Shown: positions 17,760-28,378 of the stretch, piece after piece | How positions within the stretch are numbered: the stretch's first letter is position 1 | Layout: the number at the start of each line of letters is the position of its first letter | NCBI RefSeq assembly: GCF_900111835.1 | Contig: NZ_FOJP01000005.1 | Span: 224,747-288,746 of the forward strand | Origin: Metapseudomonas otitidis | GTDB taxonomy: Bacteria > Pseudomonadota > Gammaproteobacteria > Pseudomonadales > Pseudomonadaceae | Direction: 5' to 3' | DNA length: 64,000 nt | Translations under genes and position numbers: made by a program | The notes under the pieces: generated by a model | Database searches by the model: none | What the model saw: the letters and a program-made list of their open reading frames with translations, nothing else | What the model was told of the DNA's origin: nothing

Positions 17760-19420
17760 AGGCCTTCGCCGACCTCTACATGCGCCTCGACGCCAGCACC
17801 TCCAGCAACGCCAAGCTCGCCGCCCTGGAGGACTACTTCCGCCAGGCCAGCGCCGAAGACGCCGCCTGGGCCGTGTACTTCCTCAGCGGCGGCAAACCGC
17901 GCCAACTGGTGCCGGTGCGCCAGCTCAAGGCCAGTACCCTGGCCGTCACCGGCCTGCCCGAATGGCTCTTCGAAGAGAGCTACCAGAGCGTCGGCGACCT
18001 CGCCGAAACCATCGCCCTGCTGTTGCCCCCCGCCGCCAGCGACAGCCAGGAGGGCCTCGCCCAGTGGCTGGAAGAGCACCTGCTGCCCCTGCGCGGCCTG
18101 CCGCCGGCCGAACTCACCGAGCGCCTGTCGCGGCTCTGGGCGCGGCTCGATCGCGACGGCCTGCTGGTGTTCAACAAACTCATCACCGGCGCCTTCCGCG
18201 TCGGCGTCTCGCGCCTGCTGGTGACCCGCGCCCTGGCCAGCCTCAGCGGCCTGGACCCCAAGCGCATCGCCCAGCGCATGGTCGGCTACACCGACATCAG
18301 CCGCGTCCCCAGCGCCGACGGCTACCGCCGGCTGATCGCCGCCGAAAGCCCCGACGAGCACCGCGAACGTGGCGGCCAGCCCTACCCCTTCTTCCTCGCC
18401 CACCCGCTGCAGCTGGAGCCCGAGGCCTTCGACGAACGCCTCGGCCCGCCCAGCGACTGGCTGGCGGAATGGAAATGGGACGGCATCCGCGCGCAACTGG
18501 TACGCCGCGACGGCCAGCTGTGGATCTGGTCCCGGGGCGAAGAGCTGGTCACCGAGCGCTTCCCCGAGCTGCACGCCCTCTGCCGGCAATTGCCCGACGG
18601 CTGCGTGATCGACGGCGAACTGCTGGTCTGGAAGGACGGCCGCGCCCAGCCCTTCGCCCTGCTGCAACAGCGCATCGGCCGCAAGCGCCTGACCCGCCAG
18701 GTGCTGGAAGACGCCCCCGTGCGGGTGCTGGCCTACGACCTGCTGGAATGGCAGGGCGAAGACTGGCGCAGCCGCCCGCAACAGGCCCGCCGCGCCCAGC
18801 TCGAACAGCTGCTGGCGGGGCTGGACACCCCGTTGCTGGGGCTGTCCCCGGAAGTCACCGGCGCCACCTGGGAGGCCCTGGCCGCCGAACGCCAGCGCGC
18901 CCGCGAACAGGGCGTGGAAGGCCTGATGCTCAAGGCCCGCGACGCCCGCTACGGCGTCGGCCGCACCCGCGAGGACGGCACCTGGTGGAAATGGAAGCTC
19001 GACCCCTACAGCGTCGACGCCGTGCTCATCTACGCCCAGCGCGGCCACGGCCGCCGCGCCAGCCTCTACACCGACTTCACCTTCGCCGTCTGGGCCGAGG
19101 GCGAAGGCGACGCCCCGCGCAGCCTGGTGCCCTTCGCCAAGGCCTACTCCGGGCTCACCGACGAGGAGATGCGCCAGGTGGACGCCATCATCCGCCGCAC
19201 CACCGTGGAGAAGTTCGGCCCGGTGCGCAGCGTCACCCCCAGCCTGGTGTTCGAACTGGGCTTCGAAGGCATCGCCCGCTCGCGCCGGCACAAGAGCGGC
19301 GTCGCCGTGCGCTTCCCGCGCATGCTGCGCTGGCGCCGCGACAAACCCGTGGAGGACGCCGACACCCTGGCCAGCCTGCACGCCCTGCTGGGCGCTGCCC
19401 CGGCAGAGGACGATGCATGA
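17756..19420 (+). CDS. ATP-dependent DNA ligase (ligase-associated repair operon)
   Basis: A 554-residue ligase with an N-terminal all-alpha DNA-binding domain (about 1-200), an adenylation domain with nucleophile K240 in [10 protein letters not shown], and an OB domain. Motif III appears as LAYDLLEW, motif IV as [17 protein letters not shown], and motif V as WWKWKLDP. It seals nicks using ATP and is separate from the essential NAD-dependent LigA. Translation is coupled to the exonuclease (ATGA overlap) and to the helicase (ATGA overlap). Confidence 0.95.
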   Translation: MKAFADLYMRLDASTSSNAKLAALEDYFRQASAEDAAWAVYFLSGGKPRQLVPVRQLKASTLAVTGLPEWLFEESYQSVGDLAETIALLLPPAASDSQEGLAQWLEEHLLPLRGLPPAELTERLSRLWARLDRDGLLVFNKLITGAFRVGVSRLLVTRALASLSGLDPKRIAQRMVGYTDISRVPSADGYRRLIAAESPDEHRERGGQPYPFFLAHPLQLEPEAFDERLGPPSDWLAEWKWDGIRAQLVRRDGQLWIWSRGEELVTERFPELHALCRQLPDGCVIDGELLVWKDGRAQPFALLQQRIGRKRLTRQVLEDAPVRVLAYDLLEWQGEDWRSRPQQARRAQLEQLLAGLDTPLLGLSPEVTGATWEALAAERQRAREQGVEGLMLKARDARYGVGRTREDGTWWKWKLDPYSVDAVLIYAQRGHGRRASLYTDFTFAVWAEGEGDAPRSLVPFAKAYSGLTDEEMRQVDAIIRRTTVEKFGPVRSVTPSLVFELGFEGIARSRRHKSGVAVRFPRMLRWRRDKPVEDADTLASLHALLGAAPAEDDA

Positions 19421-21888
19421 GCCGCCCCTCCGACGCCTGGTTCGACGCCCAGGGCTGGACGCCCTTCCCCTTCCAGCGCCAGCTCTGGGACGCCGCCCGC
19501 CAGCGCCGCTCCGGCCTGCTCCACGCCACCACCGGCTCCGGCAAGACCTACGCCGCCTGGTTCGCCGCCCTCGACGCCATCGCCCCCGGCACCGCCAGCC
19601 CCGCCAAGCCGCTGCCCCTCTCGGTGCTGTGGATCACCCCCATGCGTGCCCTGGCCGCCGACACCGCCCGCGCCCTGCAGGCGCCCCTGGACGCCCTCGG
19701 CCTGCCCTGGAGCCTCGGCCTGCGCACCGGCGACACTGGCAGCAGCGAGCGCGCCCGCCAGGCCCGGCGCCTGCCCAGCGCCCTGGTCACCACCCCGGAA
19801 AGCCTGACCCTGCTGCTGACCCGCGCCGACGCCGCCGAGGCCTTCGCCCACCTGCAGATGGTGGTGGTGGACGAATGGCACGAACTGCTCGGCAGCAAGC
19901 GCGGCGTGCAACTGCAGCTGGCCCTCGCACGCCTGCGCCGCTGGCACCCGCACCTGGTGACCTGGGGCCTCTCCGCCACCCTCGGCAACCTCGACCACGC
20001 CCTGGAGGTGCTGGTACCCGACGGCCAGGGCCTGCTGCTCGAAGGCCGCCAGGACAAGGCCCTGGCGGTGGACACCCTGCTCCCCGACAGCGTCGAACGC
20101 TTCCCCTGGGCCGGCCACATGGGCCTGCGCATGCTGCCCAAGGTGGTCGCCGAACTGGAGGCCAGCCCCAGCAGCCTGGTGTTCACCAACACCCGCTCCC
20201 AGGCCGAACTCTGGTACCAGGCCCTGCTGGAGGCGCGGCCCGACTGGGCCGGGCTGATCGCCCTGCACCACGCCTCGCTGTCCCGCGAGGTGCGCGAATG
20301 GGTCGAGGACGCCCTCAAGCACGGCCGGCTCAAGGCCGTGGTCTGCACCTCCAGCCTCGACCTGGGGGTGGACTTCCTGCCCGTCGAACGGGTCCTGCAG
20401 ATCGGCACCGCCAAGGGCATCGCCCGCCTCATGCAGCGTGCCGGCCGCTCCGGGCACGCCCCCGGCCGCACCTCGCGGGTCACCCTGGTGCCCACCCACA
20501 GCCTGGAACTGGTGGAGGCCGTCGCCGCCCGCCAGGCCGTGGCCGAACGCCGCATCGAAGCCCGGCAGAGCCCGGAAAAGCCCCTCGACGTCCTGGTGCA
20601 GCACCTGGTCAGCATGGCCCTGGGGGGTGGTTTCCAGCCCGACGCACTGCTGGCGGAAGTGCGCGGCGCCTGGGCCTACCGCCACCTCGACGCCGCCGAC
20701 TGGGCCTGGTGCCTGACCTTCGTCCGCCACGGCGGCAGCTCCCTCAGCGCCTACCCCGACTACCAGCGGGTGGAGCCCGACGAGCAGGGCCTCTGGCGGG
20801 TGCCCAACCGCGCCCTGGCCCGGCGCCACCGGCAGAGCGTCGGCACCATCGTCGGCGACGCCAGCCTGCAGGTGCGCTTCTGGGGCAAGGGCGGAGCCGC
20901 CGGCCACCTCGGCAGCATCGAAGAGAGCTTCATCGCCCGCCTGCGCCCCGGCGAGGTGTTCCTCTTCGCCGGCCGCCACCTGGAACTGGTGCGGGTGGAA
21001 GGCATGACCGCCTACGTACGCCGCTCCAGCGCCCGTAAGGCCGCCATCCCGCGCTGGAACGGCGGGCGCATGCCGCTCTCCAGCGAACTGGCCGCCGCCC
21101 TTGTGCACCAGCTCGGCGAGGCCGCCCAGGGCCGCTACGACAGCCCCGAACTGCAGCTCGTGCGCCCGTTGCTGAGCCTGCAGGCCGCCTGGTCCGCCCT
21201 GCCCGAGGACGACAACCTGCTGGTGGAGCGCCTGCACTCGCGGGAGGGCTGGCACCTGTTCCTCTACCCCTTCGCCGGCCGCCACGTGCACCTGGGCCTC
21301 GCCAGCCTCCTGGCCTGGCGACTGGCCCGCCAGCGCCCCGGCACCTTCTCCATCGCCGTCAACGACTACGGCCTGGAGCTGCTGGCCGCCGAAGCCCCCG
21401 ACTGGGACGACGCCCGCCTGCCCGCCCTGCTGGAGGACGGCGACCTGCTCAGCGAACTGCTGGACAGCCTCAACGCCAGCGAGCTGACCCGCCGCCGCTT
21501 CCGCGAGATCGCCCAGATCGCCGGCCTGCTCTACAGCGGCCCGCCGGGGGCGCACAAAAGCACCCGCCAGCTGCAGGCCTCCAGCAGCCTGTTCTTCGAC
21601 GTGTTCCGCCAGTACGACCCGGACAACCGCCTGCTGCACCAGGCCCGCGACGAAGCCCTGCGCCAGGAGCTGGACCTGCCACGCCTGGCCGACGCCCTCG
21701 CCCGCCTGCGCCAGCGGCGCCTGGTGGTGAAGGACGTCGAACGCGCCACCCCGCTGGCCTTCCCCCTGCTGGTGGAGCGCCTGCGCGAGGGCCTGAGCAC
21801 CGAGAAGCTCGCCGACCGCATCGCCCGCATGGTGGCGCAACTGGAAAAAGCCGCCGACGCCCCGCCCAGGCGGAGGCGCCGCCCGTGA
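19417..21888 (+). CDS. Ligase-associated DEXH-box helicase (Lhr-like)
   Basis: An 823-residue SF2 helicase with Walker A ATTGSGKT, the DEXH box as DEWH (152-155), a SAT-type motif (GLSATLGNL) and motif [15 protein letters not shown] long C-terminal winged-helix/Lhr region extends past residue 450. Lhr-family enzymes translocate 3'-5' on single-stranded DNA. It is the third gene of the operon, with an ATGA start overlap and a GTGA overlap with pdeM. The Trp in DEWH differs from the DEVH seen in Lhr and appears to be a subgroup trait. Confidence 0.94.
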   Translation: MSRPSDAWFDAQGWTPFPFQRQLWDAARQRRSGLLHATTGSGKTYAAWFAALDAIAPGTASPAKPLPLSVLWITPMRALAADTARALQAPLDALGLPWSLGLRTGDTGSSERARQARRLPSALVTTPESLTLLLTRADAAEAFAHLQMVVVDEWHELLGSKRGVQLQLALARLRRWHPHLVTWGLSATLGNLDHALEVLVPDGQGLLLEGRQDKALAVDTLLPDSVERFPWAGHMGLRMLPKVVAELEASPSSLVFTNTRSQAELWYQALLEARPDWAGLIALHHASLSREVREWVEDALKHGRLKAVVCTSSLDLGVDFLPVERVLQIGTAKGIARLMQRAGRSGHAPGRTSRVTLVPTHSLELVEAVAARQAVAERRIEARQSPEKPLDVLVQHLVSMALGGGFQPDALLAEVRGAWAYRHLDAADWAWCLTFVRHGGSSLSAYPDYQRVEPDEQGLWRVPNRALARRHRQSVGTIVGDASLQVRFWGKGGAAGHLGSIEESFIARLRPGEVFLFAGRHLELVRVEGMTAYVRRSSARKAAIPRWNGGRMPLSSELAAALVHQLGEAAQGRYDSPELQLVRPLLSLQAAWSALPEDDNLLVERLHSREGWHLFLYPFAGRHVHLGLASLLAWRLARQRPGTFSIAVNDYGLELLAAEAPDWDDARLPALLEDGDLLSELLDSLNASELTRRRFREIAQIAGLLYSGPPGAHKSTRQLQASSSLFFDVFRQYDPDNRLLHQARDEALRQELDLPRLADALARLRQRRLVVKDVERATPLAFPLLVERLREGLSTEKLADRIARMVAQLEKAADAPPRRRRRP

Positions 21889-22547
21889 ACACCCACCTCG
21901 ACGTGGACCTGGCCGGCACCCGCCTGCGCCTGCTGGGGGACCGCGCCCTCTACTGGCCGGAACAGCACTGCCTGCTGATCGCCGACATCCACTTCGGCAA
22001 GGCCGCCAGCTTCCGCCGCCTCGGCCAACCGGTGCCCGCCGGCACCACCGCCGCCAACCTGGCACGGCTGGACCGCCTGCTGCACAGCCACGACACCCGG
22101 CGCCTGGTCTTCCTCGGCGACTTCCTGCACGCCCGCCACGGGCGCCACGACGGCCTCTGGCAGGCCCTGGCCGACTGGCGCGAACGGCATCCCACGCTGC
22201 ACATCGACCTGGTGCGCGGCAACCACGACCGCCACGCCGGCGACCCACCCGCCAGCCTCGGCTTCGACCTGCACGAGGCCGAACTGCTGCTCGGCCCCTT
22301 TGCCCTGCGCCACGAGCCCGAACCCCACCCCGAGCGCCACGTCCTGGCCGGCCACCTGCACCCCTGCCACCGCCTGCGCGGCCCCGGCCGGCAGAGCCTG
22401 CGCCTGCCCTGCTTCGCCCTCGGCCGCAGCGTCAGCCTGCTGCCGGCCTTCGGCGAATTCACCGGCGGGCTGGAACAACCGGGCACCCCGGGCACCCGCC
22501 TCTACCTCTGCGGCGACGGCGGCGTCTGGCCCGTGCCGGCGGCCTGA
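21885..22547 (+). CDS. pdeM: Ligase-associated DNA damage response endonuclease PdeM
   Basis: A 220-residue calcineurin-like metallophosphoesterase. Metal motifs are present in order: ADIHFGK, GDFLHAR, RGNHDR and AGHLHP. Start GTG 21885 overlaps the helicase stop (GTGA), so coupling fixes the start. It acts with the ligase, helicase and MBL exonuclease of the same operon. The exact DNA substrate is not known from sequence. No terminator is evident; a long gene-free stretch follows. Confidence 0.93.
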   Translation: MNTHLDVDLAGTRLRLLGDRALYWPEQHCLLIADIHFGKAASFRRLGQPVPAGTTAANLARLDRLLHSHDTRRLVFLGDFLHARHGRHDGLWQALADWRERHPTLHIDLVRGNHDRHAGDPPASLGFDLHEAELLLGPFALRHEPEPHPERHVLAGHLHPCHRLRGPGRQSLRLPCFALGRSVSLLPAFGEFTGGLEQPGTPGTRLYLCGDGGVWPVPAA

Positions 22548-22761
22548 AACCACCGATCCGGGCCAACGACTGAACGTGTCGGCCCCGAGGGGGTCAGAAC
22601 AAGGGCATTGTTCATTGCTCCCTGTGGCGCCCTCGTGGCGCCTGCTTTTTTTGGGGAGCAGTCCATCTGAAGCGCACTCCGAAATTGCATGTGGCTGAGA
22701 CGTTGAGGCAGGGAACCTGCCCCTTCAGGAGGCCGAGCGCAGTTGTTGCGCAGGGGGACGA

Positions 22762-22935
22762 GCGGCATGGATGCCGCGAGAGGCGCGCCAGGCCATGGAT
22801 GGCCCATCGCGCCGGCCCCCGAAGTAACGATGGAGCGAGGGGAGTCCCGCGAAGCGGGATCCGGATGCAGGGGCGAGCCTTTTTGGTTTCTTTTTTGTGG
22901 GCGGCATTCCGACGACTGAAAAAAGAAACTCGCCT
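22762..22935. repeat. Multi-hairpin intergenic element in a 603-bp gene-free gap
   Basis: The gap 22548-23150 holds no convincing gene. Within it are four successive inverted repeats. GCGGCAT-GG-ATGCCGC spans 22762-22777. GGCGCG...GGCCAT-GG-ATGGCC...CGCGCC spans 22782-22813. TCCCGC-GAA-GCGGGA spans 22845-22859. A long A/T hairpin pairs GGCGAG (22872-22877) with CTCGCC (22930-22935), and TTTCTTTTTT (22887-22896) with AAAAAAGAAA (22920-22929). I have a memory of similar CATGGATG-plus-A/T-hairpin blocks in other Pseudomonas intergenic regions, but cannot verify it here. Translated frames across it look arbitrary. Confidence 0.55.
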
Positions 22936-23150
22936 GGGAAGGCGAAACAAAGAACATCCGCAGAACTCGATATACAGCCAGACCTCGAGCAATCCACCGC
23001 TCATGACCTCCCCACCCGACGACTGAGACATTCCCCCACATCCGTGACCCAGCGGTTTTTGATAGACTCCGCCCCCAGCGCCGGCCCAGCCGGCGCTGTC
23101 GTTTCTGTCACCCGGTCCGCCCTTTGCGTGGGCGACCACTGGAGGTATTC

Positions 23151-24086
23151 ATGTCCCGCATCGTTGTCGCGGCGCTCTACAAGTTCGTATCCCTGAAAGA
23201 CTACGTCGCCCTGCGCGAGCCCCTGCTCAAGACCATGACCGAGCACGGCATCAAGGGCACCCTGCTGCTCGCCGAGGAAGGCATCAACGGCACCGTCTCC
23301 GGCACCCGCGAGGGCATCGACGCCCTGCTGGCCTGGCTCAAGGTCGACCCGCGATTCGTCGACCTGGATCACAAGGAGTCCTACTGCGACGAGCAGCCCT
23401 TCTACCGCACCAAGGTCAAGCTGAAGAAAGAGATCGTCACCCTCGGCGTGCCGGGCGTGGACCCGAACCAGCAGGTGGGCACCTACGTCGAGCCGCAGGA
23501 CTGGAACGCCCTGATCAGCGACCCCGAGGTGCTGCTGATCGACACCCGCAACGACTACGAAGTGGCCATCGGCACCTTCGAAGGCGCGGTGGACCCGAAG
23601 ACCAAGTCCTTCCGCGAGTTCCCCGAATACATCAAGGCCCACTACGACCCGGCGGTGCACAAGAAGGTGGCGATGTTCTGCACCGGCGGCATCCGTTGCG
23701 AGAAGGCCTCCAGCTACATGCTCAACCAGGGCTTCGAAGAGGTCTTCCACCTCAAGGGCGGCATCCTCAAGTACCTGGAGGACGTGCCCCAGGAGCAGAG
23801 CCTGTGGCGCGGCGACTGCTTCGTCTTCGACAACCGCGTGACCGTGCGCCACGACCTCAGCGAAGGCGACTACGACCAGTGCCACGCCTGCCGCAACCCG
23901 ATCTCCGTGGAAGACCGCCAGTCCCCGCACTACGCCCCCGGCATCAGCTGCCCCCACTGCTGGGACAGCCTCTCGGAGAAGACCCGCGCCAGCGCCCGTG
24001 AACGGCAGAAGCAGATCGAGCTGGCCAAGCAGCGTAACCAGCCCCACCCCATCGGCCGCGACCCGCGGCAGAATCCGGAACACTGA
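23151..24086 (+). CDS. trhO: Oxygen-dependent tRNA uridine(34) hydroxylase TrhO
   Basis: The 311 residues belong to the TrhO/YceA family. It hydroxylates wobble U34 of tRNA to 5-hydroxyuridine, the first step toward mo5U/cmo5U. An N-terminal acylphosphatase-like domain (ALYKFVSL...[11 protein letters not shown]) is followed by a rhodanese domain with the catalytic-loop cysteine C177 in CTGGIRC (177-183). A C-terminal Cys-rich segment ([12 protein letters not shown]) may bind zinc. GGAGG upstream fixes ATG 23151. The DsbA-like gene follows after 19 bp. Confidence 0.95.
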   Translation: MSRIVVAALYKFVSLKDYVALREPLLKTMTEHGIKGTLLLAEEGINGTVSGTREGIDALLAWLKVDPRFVDLDHKESYCDEQPFYRTKVKLKKEIVTLGVPGVDPNQQVGTYVEPQDWNALISDPEVLLIDTRNDYEVAIGTFEGAVDPKTKSFREFPEYIKAHYDPAVHKKVAMFCTGGIRCEKASSYMLNQGFEEVFHLKGGILKYLEDVPQEQSLWRGDCFVFDNRVTVRHDLSEGDYDQCHACRNPISVEDRQSPHYAPGISCPHCWDSLSEKTRASARERQKQIELAKQRNQPHPIGRDPRQNPEH

Positions 24087-24105
24087 CCGACGACGAGGGA
24101 TCGCC

Positions 24106-24744
24106 ATGGCCAACGCACGCCTGCTCTACGTGATGGACCCCATGTGCTCCTGGTGCTGGGGGTTCGCCCCGGTGGCCGGAGCGCTGATCGAGCAGGCGCG
24201 TGACGCCGGCGTGCCGCTGCGCCTGGTGGTCGGCGGCCTGCGCACCGGCCAGGGCGCGGCGCTGGAGCCGACCACGCGGCGCTACATCCTCGAACACTGG
24301 CACGCCGTCGAGCAGGCCACCGGCCAGCCGTTCCGCTTCGACGGCGCGCTGCCCGACGGCTTCGTCTACGACACCGAGCCGGCGTGCCGGGCCCTGGTGG
24401 CCGCGCGCGGACTCGACGAGGACGCCACCTGGGCGCTGGCCCGCGGCATCCAGCACGCCTTCTATGCACAAGGCCAGGACGTGACCCAGGCCCAGCAACT
24501 GGTGGCCCTGGCCGAAACCGCCGGCATCCCGCGCATCGAGTTCGCCGAGGCCTTCGATGACCCGGCCACCCGCCAGGCCACCGCCGAGGACTTCACCTGG
24601 GTGCAGGACCTGGGCATCGCCGGCTTCCCCACCCTGCTGGCCGAACGCGATGGCCAGCTGGCCCTGCTGACCAACGGCTACCAGCCGCTGAGTGACCTGC
24701 AACCGCTGCTGGGCCGCTGGCTGGAGCGCATCGCCCATGGTTGA
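24106..24744 (+). CDS. DsbA-family thiol oxidoreductase-like protein
   Basis: A 212-residue cytoplasmic (no signal peptide) DsbA/FrnE-type thioredoxin fold with an inserted helical domain. The redox motif is C14-S-W-C17 in DPMCSWCWGF, and the cis-Pro loop is IAGFPTLL. Substrates are unknown; relatives include 2-hydroxychromene isomerase-like and FrnE-like proteins. GACGAGGGATCGCC precedes ATG 24106. Its 3' end overlaps the ABC exporter start by 8 bp, so trhO, this gene and the exporter probably form one transcript. Confidence 0.88.
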   Translation: MANARLLYVMDPMCSWCWGFAPVAGALIEQARDAGVPLRLVVGGLRTGQGAALEPTTRRYILEHWHAVEQATGQPFRFDGALPDGFVYDTEPACRALVAARGLDEDATWALARGIQHAFYAQGQDVTQAQQLVALAETAGIPRIEFAEAFDDPATRQATAEDFTWVQDLGIAGFPTLLAERDGQLALLTNGYQPLSDLQPLLGRWLERIAHG

Positions 24745-26515
24745 CCAGCTGAGCTGGGCGGAGATCCGCCGCCTCGCCCTGCGCCACCGCAAGGCCCTCT
24801 GGCTGGCCAACGGCGTGGCCATCCTCGCCGCGCTCTGCGCCGTGCCGATCCCGCTGCTGCTGCCGCTGCTGGTGGACGAAGTGCTGCTGGGCAAGGGCGA
24901 CGCCGCCCTGCGCTTCATGGACGGTTTCCTGCCCGATGCCTGGCAGGGGCCGGTGGGCTACATCGGCCTGATGCTGGCCGTCACCCTGGTGCTGCGCAGC
25001 TGCGCCCTGGTGTTCAACGTGCTGCAGGCGCGCCTGTTCGCCCGCCTCTCCAAGGACGTGGTGTACCGCCTGCGGGTGCGCCTGATCGAACGCCTCAAGC
25101 GCATCTCCCTCGGCGAGTACGAAAGCCTCGGCGGCGGCACCGTCTCGGCCCACCTGGTGACCGACCTGGACACCCTGGACAAATTCATCGGCGAGACCCT
25201 CAGCCGCTTTCTGGTGGCCATGCTCAGCCTGGTGGGCACCGCCGGCATCCTGATGTGGATGCACTGGAAGCTGGCGCTGCTGATCCTGCTGTTCAACCCG
25301 CTGGTGATCTACGCCACGGTGCAGCTGGGCAAGCGCGTGAAGCACCTGAAGAAGCTGGAGAACGACAGCACCGCCCGCTTCACCCAGGCCCTGACCGAGA
25401 CCCTGGAGGCCATCCAGGAGATCCGCGCCGGCAACCGCCAGGGCTTCTTCCTCGGCCGCCTCGGCGAACGGGCGCGGGAAGTGCGCGACTACGCGGTGGC
25501 CTCGCAATGGAAGAGCGACGCCGCCGGGCGCACCAGCGGCCTGCTGTTCCAGTTCGGTATCGACGTGTTCCGTGGCGCAGCGATGCTCACCGTGCTGTTC
25601 TCCGACCTGTCCATCGGCCAGATGCTGGCGGTGTTCAGCTACCTCTGGTTCATGATCGGCCCGGTGGAGCAACTGCTCGGCCTGCAGTACGCCTTCTACG
25701 CCGCCGGCGGCGCACTGAGCCGCCTCAACGAGCTGCTGGCACGGGCCGACGAGCCGCAGTATCCGCCGCGCATCGACCCCTTCGCCGAGCACCGCACCGT
25801 GGGCGTCGAGGTGCGCGGCCTGCGCTTCGCCTACGGCGAGGAGCCGGTGCTGGACGGCCTCGACCTGACCATCGCCCCTGGCGAGAAGGTCGCCATCGTC
25901 GGCGCCAGCGGCGGTGGCAAGAGCACCCTGGTGCAGCTGTTGCTGGGCCTCTACACGCCCCAGGCCGGCAGCATCCGCTTCGGCGGCGCCAGCCTGGAGG
26001 AGATCGGCCTGGAACGGGTGCGCGAACACGTCGCGGTGGTGCTGCAGCACCCGGCGCTGTTCAACGACAGCGTGCGCGCCAACCTGACCATGGGCCGCGA
26101 GCGCAGCGACGAGGCCTGCTGGCAGGCCCTGGAGATCGCCCAGCTGGCCGAGACCATCCGCGCCCTGCCCAAGGGCCTGGACAGCATCGTCGGGCGCTCC
26201 GGCGTGCGCCTGTCCGGCGGCCAGCGCCAGCGCCTGGCCATCGCCCGGATGGTGCTGGCCGAGCCAAAGGTGGTGATCCTCGACGAGGCCACCTCGGCCC
26301 TGGACGCGGCCACCGAGTACGCCCTGCACCAGGCCCTGGCACGCTTCCTCGCCGGCCGTACCACCCTGGTCATCGCCCATCGCCTGTCGGCGGTGAAGCA
26401 GGCCGACCGGGTATTGGTGTTCGACGGCGGGCGCATCGCCGAGGACGGCGACCACCAGCGTCTGATCGACCACGGCGGCCTCTACGCCCGCCTCTACGGC
26501 CACCTGCAGCACTGA
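24737..26515 (+). CDS. ABC exporter half-transporter (MsbA-like fusion)
   Basis: The 592 residues hold a six-helix transmembrane domain (about 1-310) followed by an ATPase domain. Walker A is GASGGGKST (from residue 389), the signature is LSGGQ (492-496), Walker B is KVVILDEATS, and the H-loop is VIAHRLS. It likely acts as a homodimer exporting a lipid, peptide or drug-like substrate; nothing in the context identifies it. ATG 24737 overlaps the end of the DsbA-like gene. Confidence 0.92.
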   Translation: MVDQLSWAEIRRLALRHRKALWLANGVAILAALCAVPIPLLLPLLVDEVLLGKGDAALRFMDGFLPDAWQGPVGYIGLMLAVTLVLRSCALVFNVLQARLFARLSKDVVYRLRVRLIERLKRISLGEYESLGGGTVSAHLVTDLDTLDKFIGETLSRFLVAMLSLVGTAGILMWMHWKLALLILLFNPLVIYATVQLGKRVKHLKKLENDSTARFTQALTETLEAIQEIRAGNRQGFFLGRLGERAREVRDYAVASQWKSDAAGRTSGLLFQFGIDVFRGAAMLTVLFSDLSIGQMLAVFSYLWFMIGPVEQLLGLQYAFYAAGGALSRLNELLARADEPQYPPRIDPFAEHRTVGVEVRGLRFAYGEEPVLDGLDLTIAPGEKVAIVGASGGGKSTLVQLLLGLYTPQAGSIRFGGASLEEIGLERVREHVAVVLQHPALFNDSVRANLTMGRERSDEACWQALEIAQLAETIRALPKGLDSIVGRSGVRLSGGQRQRLAIARMVLAEPKVVILDEATSALDAATEYALHQALARFLAGRTTLVIAHRLSAVKQADRVLVFDGGRIAEDGDHQRLIDHGGLYARLYGHLQH

Positions 26516-26730
26516 GCCGCCCCCTGCGTCACGTCGGCGCACCAGCCTGTCAAGCAAACGTTACGCCCGCACCCGGCATTGCCGGGGCGCGGGGCGGTGC
26601 TGTCAGGAAAAGCTGCCGCGCCCAGCGCCGGCCAGCACAGTTCCGGTGCGCGACTGTGCCTTGTTTCGCGCCGGTGCGGCGGGGTCAGATGGCCGCGCTC
26701 GACCGACAAGAACAACAACCGGAGGTCACC

Positions 26731-26880
26731 GTGACCCCAGCCTTGCTGCCCGGCGCCCGCGTGCGCCTCCCCGCCCTCGCCCTGCCCGCCTGTGACCCGG
26801 TGGTGCCGGCGCGCATCCTCCCACCTGCGCCTGTACAATCGCGGCCCCCACTCGGGGACGTGCCCATGCACGGCCACTAA
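26731..26880 (+). CDS. Possible 49-aa leader ORF in a 447-bp gap upstream of aroP
   Basis: The gap 26516-26962 has no recognisable gene. This short frame starts at GTG behind a textbook CCGGAGG site with 5-nt spacing, but the product is Pro/Ala/Val-rich (ALPACDPVVPARILPPAP) and ends MHGH. It has no aromatic residues, so it is not a classical attenuation leader for an aromatic permease. TACAAT (26834-26839) within it could be a -10 element for aroP. It could also be a chance frame in GC-rich DNA. Confidence 0.3.
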   Translation: MTPALLPGARVRLPALALPACDPVVPARILPPAPVQSRPPLGDVPMHGH

Positions 26881-26962
26881 AGGTCAACCGCCTTGCCCAC
26901 GCCGCCGCGCCACAAGCGCAGCGGGTTCGATTTCCGTCACGACAACAAGAAAAGGTGACGCC

Positions 26963-28372
26963 ATGCACGACGCGCAACACACCGGATCGCTCAAGCGCGG
27001 CCTGAAGAACCGCCACATCCAGCTCATCGCCCTCGGTGGCGCCATCGGCACCGGCCTGTTCCTCGGCTCCGCCGGGGTGCTCAAGTCCGCCGGGCCGTCG
27101 ATGATCCTCGGCTACGCCATCTGCGGTTTCATCGCCTTCCTGATCATGCGCCAGCTCGGCGAGATGATCGTCGACGAGCCGGTCGCCGGCTCCTTCAGCC
27201 ACTTCGCGCACAAGTACTGGGGCGGCTTCGCCGGCTTCCTCTCGGGCTGGAACTGCTGGGTGCTGTACATCCTGGTGGGCATGTCCGAACTCACGGCGGT
27301 GGGCAAGTACATCCACTTCTGGTGGCCCGACGTGCCCACCTGGGCCACAGCCGCAGCCTTCTTCGTGCTGGTCAACGCCATCAACCTGGCCAACGTGAAG
27401 CTGTTCGGCGAGGCCGAGTTCTGGTTCGCCATGATCAAGGTGGTGGCCATCGTCGGCATGATCGTCCTCGGCTGCTGGCTGCTGTTCAGCGGCAACGGCG
27501 GCGAGCAGGCCAGCGTCACCAACCTCTGGGCCCACGGCGGCTTCTTCCCCAACGGCATCAGCGGGCTGGTGATGGCCATGGCCTTCATCATGTTCTCGTT
27601 CGGCGGGCTGGAGATGCTCGGCTTCACCGCCGCCGAGGCGGAGAAACCCGGCCAGGTGATCCCCAAGGCGATCAACCAGGTGATCTGGCGCATTCTGATC
27701 TTCTACGTCGGCGCCTTGGTGGTGCTGCTCGCCCTCAGCCCCTGGGATGCCCTGCTGGCCAGCATCAGCAGCGCCGGCGATCCGTACAGCGGCAGCCCCT
27801 TCGTGAAGATCTTCGCGCTGATCGGCAGCGACACCGCCGCCCACCTGCTGAACTTCGTGGTGCTGACCGCCGCGCTGTCGGTCTACAACAGCGGCACCTA
27901 CTGCAACGGTCGCATGCTGGTGGGCCTGGCCGAACAGGGCGACGCCCCCCGCGCCCTGGCCCGTGTGGACAAGCGCGGCGTGCCGGTGCCGGCACTGGTG
28001 GTGTCGGCCCTGGTGACCGGGCTGGCGGTGCTGGTGAACTACGTGCTGCCGCACAACGCCCTGGAACTGCTGATGTCCCTGGTGGTGGCCACCCTGGTGA
28101 TCAACTGGGCGATGATCAGCTACGCCCACCTCAAGTTCCGCCAGCACAAGGACCGCGAGGGCGTGCGCACCGCCTTCCGCGCCTTCTGGTCGCCCTTCGG
28201 CAACTGGCTGTGCCTGGCCTTCGTGGCGTTCATCCTCGGGGTGATGCTGCTGACCCCCGGCATCAACGTCTCGGTCTATGCCATCCCCGTGTGGCTGCTG
28301 GTGATGGGCGGCTGCTACCGCCTCAAGCTCAGCCGCGCCGCCCAGGCCCGCAACGCGCTGGCCGCCGGCTGA
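26963..28372 (+). CDS. aroP: Aromatic amino acid permease AroP
   Basis: A 469-residue APC/AAT-family permease with twelve transmembrane helices. The first helix carries the family signature GGAIGTGLFLGSAGVLKSAGPS, where the backbone Gly-rich turn binds the substrate carboxylate. The sequence around EMIVDEPVAGSFSHFA and WNCWVLYILVGMSELTAVG is characteristic of AroP/PheP types. It imports Phe, Tyr and Trp by proton symport. AAAAGGTGACGCC gives the ribosome site for ATG 26963. A neutral amino acid permease of the same family is the alternative. Confidence 0.88.
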   Translation: MHDAQHTGSLKRGLKNRHIQLIALGGAIGTGLFLGSAGVLKSAGPSMILGYAICGFIAFLIMRQLGEMIVDEPVAGSFSHFAHKYWGGFAGFLSGWNCWVLYILVGMSELTAVGKYIHFWWPDVPTWATAAAFFVLVNAINLANVKLFGEAEFWFAMIKVVAIVGMIVLGCWLLFSGNGGEQASVTNLWAHGGFFPNGISGLVMAMAFIMFSFGGLEMLGFTAAEAEKPGQVIPKAINQVIWRILIFYVGALVVLLALSPWDALLASISSAGDPYSGSPFVKIFALIGSDTAAHLLNFVVLTAALSVYNSGTYCNGRMLVGLAEQGDAPRALARVDKRGVPVPALVVSALVTGLAVLVNYVLPHNALELLMSLVVATLVINWAMISYAHLKFRQHKDREGVRTAFRAFWSPFGNWLCLAFVAFILGVMLLTPGINVSVYAIPVWLLVMGGCYRLKLSRAAQARNALAAG

Positions 28373-28378
28373 CGCCAC

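Noticed and set aside
17515..21888. 1457-codon frame starting inside the exonuclease and reading through ligase and helicase
   Set aside because: Its first two-thirds are an out-of-frame Arg/Pro-rich shadow. The real helicase starts at 19417 with an ATGA overlap.
22602..23139. Short frames in the 22548-23150 gap (about 60-175 codons)
   Set aside because: They cross the hairpins and A/T tracts, have no motif and lack good ribosome sites. The region looks non-coding.
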